Under the pieces are notes generated by a model. That model had not been told where the DNA came from. It searched no databases and saw only the letters and a list, made by a program, of their open reading frames with translations. Shown one piece after another: positions 25,924 through 33,142 of a DNA stretch of 64,000 nucleotides. Numbering within the stretch: position 1 is the first letter of the stretch; every line of letters begins with the position of its first letter. This stretch comes from Bryobacterales bacterium (lineage in GTDB: Bacteria > Acidobacteriota > Terriglobia > Bryobacterales > Bryobacteraceae), in the NCBI GenBank assembly GCA_026954325.1, contig JAIXKK010000004.1, positions 21,317 to 85,316 on the forward strand, written 5' to 3'. The position numbers and the translations under genes were made by a program.

Positions 25924-26028
25924 GCACTGACCGTGCGGCATCGCGCCTTGAGCGCGGCGGCTGCGCGGTGATGATTCCAGGAACCATTCACGAATTGTCC
26001 CTGGCGAGCACTAACCGTGCGGCATCGC
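25923..26028 (+). repeat. 22-bp direct repeat pair between tpiA and xerC
   Basis: The 22-mer starting AGCACTGACCGTGCGG at 25923-25944 recurs at 26007-26028 with one difference (G to A), an 84-base period. The first copy begins at the tpiA stop codon, and the second ends five bases before the stop of the tyrosine recombinase gene. Only two copies were noticed. It could be a small duplication, a REP-like element or a recombination site. Confidence 0.6.
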
Positions 26029-26032
26029 CTCC

Positions 26033-26926
26033 TCATCCCTTCGCTTTCGGATGAGCACGGTCATACACCGCCATCAAATCCTGCAACGACACCTGGGTGT
26101 ACTTTTGAGTGGTGGAAAGCTGCGCGTGGCCCAGCAGTTCCTGTATCGCGCGCAGGTCGGCGCCATCCCGCAGCAGGTGGGTGGCGAAGGCGTGACGGAA
26201 ACTGTGCGGATGCAGCGACGGATCGCCGGTGAGCGCCGTGGCGTAGAGCTTCACGATATACCGCACCGCCCGGTCGCTGAGCCGCTTGCCTTTCGAATTG
26301 AGAAAGACGGCGGTCACGCCCGGCGCCGGATCGCGCTGGGCAAGATAAGCCTCGAGCGATGCGCTCGCTTTCTTGCCGAACGGGACCTGTCTCTCTTTGT
26401 TCCCTTTGCCGCGCACGCGCACCCAGCGGTCGGCAAAATCGAAATCGGAAAGCTCCAGTCCCACGAGTTCACTCACTCGCAGGCCGCAGCCGTACATCAG
26501 CTCGAATAACGCGGCGTCCCGTTTCGTCTGCGGGCGCTCGAGGGCGTCCGCCGCCACCTGGTCAATCAGCGCGTTGGTCTGCTCCTCGGTGGGAACCTTG
26601 GGCAAAGTCTTCGGCGCTTTCGGTGTGCGGATGAGCTTCGCGGGGTTCAATTTCACAATGCCCTGCCGGTGGAGGAAGCGGAACAGCGACCGGACCGCGG
26701 CCATCTTGCGGCGCAGAGTCACGGCAGCCAGCTTCTGGTGATAGAGATGCCCCAGCCATTCGCGAACGGCGAGCGCATCCATCGATTCCACCGGCGGCTC
26801 CTCGGCTTGGGCAAAGTAGCGGCACAACTGCTCGAGGTCAGATCCATAGTTCTTCAGCGTGTGAATGGATACGTTCGTCCGCTTGAGATTCTCGAGGAAC
26901 AGCGCCGCCGCTTCAGACAACAACAC
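26033..26926 (-). CDS. xerC: Tyrosine recombinase XerC/XerD family
   Basis: 297-residue site-specific tyrosine recombinase of the Xer type, which resolves chromosome dimers at dif. GTG 26926 is chosen: a GGAGGAG ribosome site lies seven bases before it, and the length matches the family (about 295-300). Longer frames would be shadow translation of trmFO. The SAM-like N-terminal domain (residues 1-90) precedes the catalytic domain with Arg (CGLRVSELVGL), Lys (GKGNKERQVP), His/Arg (HPHSFRHAFATHLL), His (LLGHAQLS) and the nucleophile Tyr (TTQKYTQV). It overlaps the end of trmFO by 14 bases, the common trmFO-xerC gene order. Which Xer paralog it is (XerC or XerD) is not settled. Confidence 0.93.
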   Translation of the reverse strand: MLLSEAAALFLENLKRTNVSIHTLKNYGSDLEQLCRYFAQAEEPPVESMDALAVREWLGHLYHQKLAAVTLRRKMAAVRSLFRFLHRQGIVKLNPAKLIRTPKAPKTLPKVPTEEQTNALIDQVAADALERPQTKRDAALFELMYGCGLRVSELVGLELSDFDFADRWVRVRGKGNKERQVPFGKKASASLEAYLAQRDPAPGVTAVFLNSKGKRLSDRAVRYIVKLYATALTGDPSLHPHSFRHAFATHLLRDGADLRAIQELLGHAQLSTTQKYTQVSLQDLMAVYDRAHPKAKG

Positions 26927-28250
26927 TGAGGTGCTCCTCCAACTTCTCCAAGGCGATGCGGCACACTTCCGCGTGGCGGGCCTTCTTGTCGTGCCGCAAG
27001 CGGCGAAGGGATTCTTCGTCCAGTTTAGGCAGCAGGTCGAACGTGATGTTGGCGGGCTGATAGCCGCGCGGCTCGGCGTGGGAAATGTAGTGGCACAGCG
27101 AACCGAGAGCGGTTTCCCGCGGCATCGGGCGCGGCGATTCTTCGCGCGCGGCGGCCGCGGCCCAGCGCCCTGCGAGCAACCCGGTGGCGATGGATTCGAC
27201 ATAGCCTTCCACGCCCGAAATCTGGCCGGCGAAGAAGATGCGCGGCTCGGCGCGCAAACGTAAGGTGGAATCAAGCAGGGCGGGGGCGTTGATGTAGGTG
27301 TTGCGGTGGATCTGGCCGTAGCGCAGGAATTCGGCGTTCTCCAGTCCGGGAATCAGCCGGAAGACCCTCTTTTGATCGGGATATTTCAGATAGTTCTGAA
27401 ATCCCACCAGGTTGTAGCTGGAGGCGCGCTGCGTCTCCTGCCGCAGTTGCGCCACGGCGTACGGCCGCTTCCCCGTGCGCGGGTCAATCAGCCCTACAGG
27501 CTTCATGGGTCCGAAGCGCAGCGTGTCCGGCCCGCGCCGCGCGATCTCTTCCACCGGCAGACAAGCCTCGAAATACGGGATGTCCTCGGGGATATGCGGC
27601 GTATGGCGCCGCGCCTCGAGCAGAGCTTCCACGAAGGTCTCATACTGTTGCTTGTCCATCGGGCAGTTGAGGTAGTCATCAGTGGAATCGATGGACTTGC
27701 CATAGCGCGACGCGCGAAACGCGATGGAATTGTCGATGGTCTCCGCATCCACGATGGGGCTGATGCTGTCGTAAAAATAGAGATGTCCGGATCCGGTGTG
27801 ACGGGCGATTTCGGCGGCGAGCGAGTCCGAAGTGAGCGGGCCGGAGGCGATGATGACGATGCCGCTTTGCGGAAGGGAACGTACTTCCTCGCGGCGAATC
27901 TCCACGCCCGGCAGCGAGGCAACACATCGAGTGACTTCTTCGCCGAACACCTCGCGGTCCACCGTGAGCGCCTGCCCCCCGGGGACGCGCGCGGCTTGCG
28001 CGGACTGAAGCAGCGCCGAGCCCATGCGCCGCAGTTCCTCCTTCAGCAGCCAGGGAGCCGTATGCAGCGATTCGCTTTTTAGAGAATTACTGCACACCAG
28101 CTCCGCCAGGCGGTCCGTCTTATGCGCGGGCGTGGTTTGGATGGGGCGCATTTCGTAGAGGACGGCGGGAACGCCGGCGCGAGCCGCCTGGCAGGCGGCT
28201 TCCGAACCCGCGAGTCCACCGCCGATGATGTGAACGGGAGCGATAGCCAA
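26913..28250 (-). CDS. trmFO: Methylenetetrahydrofolate-tRNA-(uracil-5-)-methyltransferase
   Basis: 445-residue FAD/folate enzyme that forms 5-methyluridine at tRNA position 54. The N-terminal dinucleotide motif HIIGGGLAGSEAA and the family signature LYEMRP...THKTD (here AHKTDRLAELVCSNSLKS) are unmistakable, and the conserved NCPM segment and GQISGVEGYVESIATGLLAG follow near the C-terminus. The length is typical. It is followed by xerC with a 14-base overlap and preceded after seven bases by a GNAT acetyltransferase gene on the same strand, so the three may be one operon. Confidence 0.97.
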   Translation of the reverse strand: MAIAPVHIIGGGLAGSEAACQAARAGVPAVLYEMRPIQTTPAHKTDRLAELVCSNSLKSESLHTAPWLLKEELRRMGSALLQSAQAARVPGGQALTVDREVFGEEVTRCVASLPGVEIRREEVRSLPQSGIVIIASGPLTSDSLAAEIARHTGSGHLYFYDSISPIVDAETIDNSIAFRASRYGKSIDSTDDYLNCPMDKQQYETFVEALLEARRHTPHIPEDIPYFEACLPVEEIARRGPDTLRFGPMKPVGLIDPRTGKRPYAVAQLRQETQRASSYNLVGFQNYLKYPDQKRVFRLIPGLENAEFLRYGQIHRNTYINAPALLDSTLRLRAEPRIFFAGQISGVEGYVESIATGLLAGRWAAAAAREESPRPMPRETALGSLCHYISHAEPRGYQPANITFDLLPKLDEESLRRLRHDKKARHAEVCRIALEKLEEHLSVVV

Positions 28251-28257
28251 ACCACAA

Positions 28258-28788
28258 TTATTTCAGGGTTCGGCGAAACTCGTAAAATCCCCACACGCGC
28301 GTCCGCGTGGTGACTTCCCTGTAGAGAGTCCAGCCGTTGCGCCGCAGAAAGCGGATGGATCGTTCATTACGCACCGGCGCGTGGACCACGGTTGCCATTA
28401 ACCATGGCGCTCCGCTTTGAATCAGTGCATCGAGCAGCGCCTGGCCGATGCCGCGGTTCTGCCATTCCGGCACAACGCCGATCTGCTCGATCAGCAAAGG
28501 AAACTCTCCGTTTCGCTCGAACAGATCGCGGTTCGCTCCGGCAGGCATTTGCGCCAGCGCTTGCGGCGTCATCGTGGTGACAAAGCCGACGCATTGTTCG
28601 CCCTCCCGGGCGAGGAAACAGAACGGGGATTCGCGAATCGTCTTGCGGTAATCCTCCTCCGAGCCTACGTAGAGAAAAAAGCCGCTCTTCTTCGCAATCT
28701 CCGATTCGCGGCTCTGAAGTTGGAGCCACTTGGCGATTTGGTGTAAGTGGAGAGCGTCCTGCTCTGTCGCGGCCGTGATGACCGGCAT
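28258..28788 (-). CDS. GNAT-family N-acetyltransferase
   Basis: 176-residue GCN5-related acetyltransferase. ATG 28788 (MPVITAATEQD) is preferred; upstream in-frame extensions lack family sequence. The acetyl-CoA binding motif A reads VVPEWQNRGIGQALLD (Q/R-x-x-G-x-G/A). Motif B follows with RNERSIRFLRRNGW, and the last strand is YEFRRTLK. The substrate is unknown. It is placed directly upstream of trmFO (seven-base gap), so it is likely co-transcribed with a tRNA modification enzyme, but a functional link is not shown. Confidence 0.85.
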   Translation of the reverse strand: MPVITAATEQDALHLHQIAKWLQLQSRESEIAKKSGFFLYVGSEEDYRKTIRESPFCFLAREGEQCVGFVTTMTPQALAQMPAGANRDLFERNGEFPLLIEQIGVVPEWQNRGIGQALLDALIQSGAPWLMATVVHAPVRNERSIRFLRRNGWTLYREVTTRTRVWGFYEFRRTLK

Positions 28789-28933
28789 TTGAGCCTTATT
28801 GTAGCCCCGAGGCGTTTGAGAGACTTCAAGGGAACGCCGGCGAGGCCGGATCGATATAGGTTGCTGGATTCCGGAAATGTCGTGACAATGTCTGGCAATC
28901 ATGTTAAGCTGAATCCGGATGGAGGAGTAGTTC

Positions 28934-29212
28934 ATGCCGCCCGCCGAAACCCGCAACGAAAAACTCGATCTACGTTTGACGCCTTCCGCAAAGCGCGCTT
29001 TGCAGGAGGCGGCCGCTGTCGCTCATCGCTCGGTTAGTGAGTTCGTTCTCGAAAGCGCTCTGGCGCGCGCCGAGGAAACCTTGCCCGGCCGGCAGCGGTT
29101 CGGACTCGACGCGAATCAGTGGGCGAAGTTTCAAGCGGCGCTCGACGCGCCGCCGAAGCCCGCGCCGCGGTTGAGGAAACTCCTCACTACCCCTAGTGTG
29201 TTTGAACGGTAG
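28934..29212 (+). CDS. TacA-like antitoxin (DUF1778 ribbon-helix-helix)
   Basis: 92-residue protein of the DUF1778 family. The N-terminal ribbon-helix-helix segment KLDLRLTPSAKRALQEAA is followed by HRSVSEFVLESALARAEE, matching DNA-binding antitoxins of the TacA type. The C-terminal tail (PGRQRFGLD, KFQAALDAPPKPAPRL) is the toxin-wrapping part. A GGAGGAG ribosome site lies near 28919-28925. The acetyltransferase toxin gene starts 13 bases downstream. The complex is expected to repress its own promoter. Confidence 0.87.
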   Translation: MPPAETRNEKLDLRLTPSAKRALQEAAAVAHRSVSEFVLESALARAEETLPGRQRFGLDANQWAKFQAALDAPPKPAPRLRKLLTTPSVFER

Positions 29213-29225
29213 TGGTATTGGGCGA

Positions 29226-29729
29226 ATGACTTCACCATTTCGGATCGAGAAGCTTCAGCGCAACCACCCTGTGGATAGGTTCGACTGCGGGCGTGAGGCG
29301 CTGAATCGTTTTCTGATCCGCTACGCGCTTCAGAGCCGGCAGGGCGGCGCTTCGCAAACCTATGTCGCCCTCGCCGGCGAGGAGGTTGTCGGCTACCACA
29401 CGCTGGTTGTCGGCCAGATTGAGTACGACGATGCCTCGGAGCGCTTGAAGAAGGGGTTGGCGCATCATCCCGTTCCGGTCATGCTGCTGGCCAGGTTGGC
29501 GATCGCCACTGCGTGGCAAGGTAAAGGACTTGGTTCCGGTCTTCTGAAAGACGCGATACGGCGCACATTGGCTGCCGCGGATATTGCCGGAATTCGGGCC
29601 TTCGTTGTCCACGCGAAGGATGAGGAAGCGAAGGCTTTCTACGAGCATTTCGATTTTGTGGCATCGCCGAGCGATCCATTCCACCTGTTCCGTCTACTCA
29701 AAGACATTCGTGGACTGTCAACACCGTGA
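29226..29729 (+). CDS. TacT-like GNAT toxin
   Basis: 167-residue acetyltransferase of the TacT/AtaT type: FRIEKLQRNHPVDRFDCGREALNRFL at the start (as 'FDCG...LN.wL' in known toxins), acetyl-CoA motif ATAWQGKGLGSGLLKDA, then the C-terminal AFYEHFDFVASPSDPFHLF signature with the conserved Tyr and Phe. Such toxins acetylate charged aminoacyl-tRNAs and block translation. ATG 29226 is preferred; a GTG at 29196 would overlap the antitoxin and add ten unsupported residues. The antitoxin gene is immediately upstream (13-base gap), giving a complete module. Confidence 0.88.
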   Translation: MTSPFRIEKLQRNHPVDRFDCGREALNRFLIRYALQSRQGGASQTYVALAGEEVVGYHTLVVGQIEYDDASERLKKGLAHHPVPVMLLARLAIATAWQGKGLGSGLLKDAIRRTLAAADIAGIRAFVVHAKDEEAKAFYEHFDFVASPSDPFHLFRLLKDIRGLSTP

Positions 29730-29768
29730 ATACCTGGCGGGCGCAGGCATCGTTCTTGAGAGAATCCG

Positions 29769-30242
29769 TCAGACCTGCGTCACCGCCCAGGCGCCGCCGA
29801 CGGTCGCCAGATTCGCGTTCTGCTGGTTGAGGTGCAGGGCGTACGCCGGAGTGCCGGGCGCGAGGCCGGGCGGGACCCAATGTTGGGACCAGTAATACTC
29901 CCACGTAATCGCGGTCGCCGGCCGCCCCCCTGGTCCCATCTGTGCGTTGGCCCACGCGGGGAGGCCCTGTAGAGCCTGCGCGCAGTTCCCGCACGGACTG
30001 TGAGTGCAGTAGAACTGCACGGTCATGGCCAGCCCTTTCAACTTCGGAAGCAGCCATGACGCCATGTTGCCGAGAACAATCGTTTCGGCATGATTTCCGT
30101 TGAGGTGGCCGTTCGCGGGGCCGCAAACGGGTGACGGCATCCCGTCGGCGGTCATAATGACAATCGCCGAGGCAGCCATATTGTAGGCCGGCGGGTCGAG
30201 GTATCCGAGCACCGCGTTGCGGAGAATGGAATCGAGAGGCAT
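29769..30242 (-). CDS. Stand-alone deaminase-fold protein (HAE/PCxxC zinc site)
   Basis: 157-residue protein with the cytidine-deaminase-like zinc signature: HAE at residues 51-53 (NGNHAETIVL) and PCxxC at 83-87 (CTHSPCGNCAQAL), about 30 residues apart, with an alpha-beta pattern around them. These give one His and two Cys zinc ligands and the catalytic Glu. The rest does not look like housekeeping CDA, CMP or tRNA adenosine deaminases. The compact size and the trailing C-terminal part (a Trp/Tyr-rich YYWSQHW stretch) resemble the diverse deaminase domains of bacterial polymorphic toxins, here without any trafficking domain. It is convergent with the TacT-like gene (39-base gap), with no evident immunity gene. 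Substrate unknown. Confidence 0.7.
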   Translation of the reverse strand: MPLDSILRNAVLGYLDPPAYNMAASAIVIMTADGMPSPVCGPANGHLNGNHAETIVLGNMASWLLPKLKGLAMTVQFYCTHSPCGNCAQALQGLPAWANAQMGPGGRPATAITWEYYWSQHWVPPGLAPGTPAYALHLNQQNANLATVGGAWAVTQV

Positions 30243-30382
30243 GGTCTAAAATCTCCCAGCTTTCGAACGAAATATGCTTAATTATTACAAATCCTGAAAT
30301 GTTTCGCCGCGGGCGGAAAGGACCTGGAGCGCCCCGTATAGCCTGAAACCCTGAGGGAGCAGTGTGAGATATTGGGGGGTCT

Positions 30383-31156
30383 ATGGATTTAGGCATCAAA
30401 GGAAAAGTTGCGCTGGTGGCCGCGGCCAGCCAGGGATTAGGACGTGGATCAGCGGCCGCATTGGCGGCGGAAGGGGCGCGCGTAGCGATCCTCAGCCGCC
30501 GCCCGGAGGAGTTGCAACTCACCGCGGACGGCATCGGAGCCGCGCTGGCGGCGCCGTGCGACTTGTCGCGCGCCGAGGACATTGCCGCCGCCGTGGAAAA
30601 AGTGCGGGCCGAACTCGGCCCCGTGGAAATCCTGGTGAATAATTGCGGCGGACCGTCCGCGGGCACGTTCGATTCCATCACGGAAGAGCAGTGGATGGCC
30701 TCGTTCCAGCAGGTTTTCCTCAGCGCGCTGCGCCTCACCCGTGCGGTGCTGCCGGGCATGCGCGCGAAGAAATGGGGCCGGATTGTGAACATTGTCTCGA
30801 GTTCGGTGGAACAGCCCATTCCCGGGCTCATCATTTCCAACGCCTTTCGTCCGGCGCTCGCCGGATGGGCGAAGACGCTGGCTGCCGAAGTGGCAGGCGA
30901 CAACATTTTGGTGTGCTGCGCTGCTCCGGGGCGCATCCTGACGGCCCGCACCGCCACACTCGACCAGGCCGCCGTCGAGAAGACGGGCCGTACGCTCGAA
31001 GAGATCCAGAGAGAGCGCGTCGCGGCGGTTCCTCTCAAGCGATATGGAACGGTGGAAGAGTTCGGCGCCGTGGTCGCATTTCTCGCCTCGGAACGGGCCT
31101 CCTATGTCACCGGGTCGGTCATCCGAATCGACGGAGGAGCAGTGTCGGGCATATGA
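30383..31156 (+). CDS. SDR-family oxidoreductase with atypical active site
   Basis: 257-residue SDR protein. The dinucleotide motif ASQGLGRG (residues 15-22) and NNCGG (86-90) are normal, and the end has YVTGSVIRIDGG. The catalytic YxxxK is not seen: after SSSVEQPIPGLI (138-150) the sequence is ISNAFRPALAGWAKTLA, where Y and K are replaced (S/N and R). This matches a known divergent SDR subgroup with SN..R at that site, so the protein may use another residue or be a reductase-like non-canonical enzyme. It overlaps the FAH gene by four bases (ATGA), a two-gene operon, plausibly for an aromatic or sugar-acid pathway. Confidence 0.82.
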   Translation: MDLGIKGKVALVAAASQGLGRGSAAALAAEGARVAILSRRPEELQLTADGIGAALAAPCDLSRAEDIAAAVEKVRAELGPVEILVNNCGGPSAGTFDSITEEQWMASFQQVFLSALRLTRAVLPGMRAKKWGRIVNIVSSSVEQPIPGLIISNAFRPALAGWAKTLAAEVAGDNILVCCAAPGRILTARTATLDQAAVEKTGRTLEEIQRERVAAVPLKRYGTVEEFGAVVAFLASERASYVTGSVIRIDGGAVSGI

Positions 31157-32004
31157 AATTGATGAGCTTTTCCTACCAGGGCGGCCGCCACGCAGGCGTA
31201 GTGGACGGCGGCCGGATATTTCCCGTCGAATTGATCAATGCCCGCCACGGGACAAACTATCCGGATGGCGTACTCGAGTTGATCGAAGCCGGCATCCAGG
31301 CGATGCCCGTGGCCGGAGTGGAAGCGCTGCCGCTCAGCGAGGTGAGTCCCGCGTTGCCCTATGACCACCCGCCCAAGATCTGGTGCATCGGCCTCAACTA
31401 CCTCTCTCACGCCGAAGACATCCAAGCCGTGCAACCGGAGGAACCGGGCAGTTTCATGAAGCCGGCCAGTTGCCTGTTCCCGCCGGGCGGCGATATCGTG
31501 CTGCCGCCGCCGGAGATCTCCGCTGACGTCGACGCGGAAGGAGAGTTGGGGGTCGTCATCGGCGGGACGTGCCGCTTCGTCCCCGCCGGGCATGTGCGGG
31601 ATGTGATTTACGGTTACACCGTCACGCTCGACCTGACGGCCTTGGACGTACTCCGCAAGAACACCCGCTACCTCACGCGGTCGAAGAGCATCGACACGTT
31701 CTTCAGTTTCGGGCCGGTCATTGTCACCGCGGACGAAATCGGCGATGTCGACGGCCTCGAGGTGATCACGGAACATAACGGCGGCGTATGTTCGCGCGAC
31801 TTCGTCCGTCACATGCGCACGTCTCCGTTCGAACTGGTGCGGTTTCATAGCGATTTCATGACTCTGCATCCAGGCGATCTCATCAGCACGGGTTGCCCGA
31901 AGGGAGCGCGCATCAAGGCGGGCGATCGCGTCGGCGGGCGAATCGAGGGGGTTGGGCACATTACCGCGCGCGTGACACAAGGAGTCCGGAAGCCGGTGTT
32001 TTGA
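31153..32004 (+). CDS. Fumarylacetoacetate hydrolase-family protein
   Basis: 283-residue FAH-superfamily enzyme (C-C bond hydrolases, hydratases and decarboxylases acting on 2-keto acids). ATG 31153 overlaps the upstream SDR stop (ATGA). Family motifs: IWCIGLNYLSHAED, FMKPASCL, the metal-binding EGELGVVIG with Asp/Glu ligands, TLDLTALDVL and RSKSIDTFFSFGPVI, and the C-terminal TGCPKGARIKAGD. The length is typical of the ureidoglycolate-lyase/hydratase-like subset. Together with the SDR it looks like a short catabolic operon; substrate not determinable. Confidence 0.88.
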   Translation: MKLMSFSYQGGRHAGVVDGGRIFPVELINARHGTNYPDGVLELIEAGIQAMPVAGVEALPLSEVSPALPYDHPPKIWCIGLNYLSHAEDIQAVQPEEPGSFMKPASCLFPPGGDIVLPPPEISADVDAEGELGVVIGGTCRFVPAGHVRDVIYGYTVTLDLTALDVLRKNTRYLTRSKSIDTFFSFGPVIVTADEIGDVDGLEVITEHNGGVCSRDFVRHMRTSPFELVRFHSDFMTLHPGDLISTGCPKGARIKAGDRVGGRIEGVGHITARVTQGVRKPVF

Positions 32005-32045
32005 TCGCTCAGACTTGTGGACGACTCGACTGGAATATCAGAATT

Positions 32046-32054
32046 TGCTATAGT
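32046..32054 (+). promoter_or_regulatory. Extended -10 promoter element
   Basis: TGCTATAGT is an extended -10 (TGn followed by TATAGT) 22 bases before the ATG at 32076 and would start transcription near 32061. No good -35 box is present, which is usual for extended -10 promoters. It would serve the small gene at 32076. Confidence 0.45.
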
Positions 32055-32075
32055 TTAGTCTGAGGAAATTTATTA

Positions 32076-32306
32076 ATGGCGAATAAGCCCGCCTATGCCC
32101 AGGGCGCCCAAGTGGAACATCCCAAGTTCGGTCTTGGCAGCGTGACTTTCTGTTCGGAAGAACAAATTGCCATCAAGTTCGATGAGCATGGAGAAAAGAA
32201 ATTCGTGCTTCATATTGTTCTTCCTAATCTCAAGAAAAGCGACCGCCAACCGCCCGCGGAAAAGAGGCGCGCGAGCAAGAAGAAAGCTGCGCCGGCAGCC
32301 ACTTAA
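32076..32306 (+). CDS. Small basic Tudor/KOW-like protein
   Basis: 76-residue protein. The first 52 residues (GAQVEHPKFGLGSVTF, then IAIKFDEHGEKKF) are like the small beta-barrel found at the C-terminus of UvrD/PcrA helicases and in CarD-like proteins, a probable RNA-polymerase- or protein-binding module. The last 24 residues are Lys/Ala/Arg/Pro-rich (KKSDRQPPAEKRRASKKK). It stands alone as a tiny gene with its own extended -10 promoter, before the pur cluster. Function unknown; a transcription-coupled role is only a guess from the fold. Confidence 0.6.
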   Translation: MANKPAYAQGAQVEHPKFGLGSVTFCSEEQIAIKFDEHGEKKFVLHIVLPNLKKSDRQPPAEKRRASKKKAAPAAT

Positions 32307-32467
32307 CCGTAGCTCGACCGCGGAAACCGGGCGCGTTGATGAGACGCGATGCGGTGCCGCGTCGCGATGCGGAGATGTACGGCGGGGCGGGGGGATGCTT
32401 TCCGCTGATTTTTGCTTGAAGCGGCGGTTCGAGTCCTGTTCGTTCTGGTAAACTGGGGATTCCCACC

Positions 32468-33142
32468 ATGAGATTCGGCGTTGTCGTCTTTCCGGGCAGC
32501 AATTGCGATCATGATGCCTGGTACTCTGTCACCCACAATCTCGGCCGGCCGGCCGAATTTTTGTGGCACGATTCCGAGCGCCTTGGCGATGTGGACGCGG
32601 TGATCCTTCCCGGCGGCTTTTCCTACGGGGACTACCTGCGCTGCGGAGCCATTGCGAAGTTTTCTCCCATCATGAAGGCCGTGCGCAAATTTGCCGCTGA
32701 CGGCGGCCTGGTTGCCGGCATCTGCAACGGATTCCAGATCCTGACGGAATGCGGATTGCTCCCCGGAGCGCTCATCCGCAATCGCGGGCTCAAGTTCATC
32801 TGCGCGCCCGTCGGGTTACGGCTGGAATCCACCAATTCGCCCTTTACCTGTTCGGGCAAGAAAGGGCAGATCCTCACCATTCCAATTGCCCACGGCGAGG
32901 GGTGCTACACCGCGGAGGAGCGGATCCTCGATGAATTGGAGGCGGAGGATCGGGTGCTCTTCCGCTACACGAACAATCCGAACGGCTCGGCGCGCGACAT
33001 CGCCGGAATCTGCAACCCCGGACGGAACGTACTCGGCATGATGCCCCATCCGGAACGCGCCACCGATCCGCTGATGGGTTCCACCGACGGCCTGGTAGTT
33101 CTGCAATCCATGGCCGCCTCTCTCACGGTACATTCCCGATGA
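32468..33142 (+). CDS. purQ: Phosphoribosylformylglycinamidine synthase, glutaminase subunit
   Basis: 224-residue class I glutaminase subunit of FGAM synthase (purine step 4), which supplies ammonia to PurL. The catalytic Cys86 is in AGICNGFQ, and His/Glu follow in MMPHPERA. Other family features are the N-terminal [14 protein letters not shown] and the [11 protein letters not shown] motif. It overlaps purL by four bases (ATGA), so the pur genes are one transcript. No PurS subunit gene was seen between the upstream small gene and purQ, although this small form of PurL normally needs PurS. Confidence 0.97.
   Translation: MRFGVVVFPGSNCDHDAWYSVTHNLGRPAEFLWHDSERLGDVDAVILPGGFSYGDYLRCGAIAKFSPIMKAVRKFAADGGLVAGICNGFQILTECGLLPGALIRNRGLKFICAPVGLRLESTNSPFTCSGKKGQILTIPIAHGEGCYTAEERILDELEAEDRVLFRYTNNPNGSARDIAGICNPGRNVLGMMPHPERATDPLMGSTDGLVVLQSMAASLTVHSR

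Noticed and set aside
26926..27274. Longer N-terminus for XerC
   Set aside because: The extra 116 codons lie entirely inside trmFO and have an Arg/Ser/Pro-rich shadow composition.
29698..31038. 446-codon - strand frame over the deaminase and SDR genes
   Set aside because: Shadow; the deaminase and SDR frames carry real motifs.
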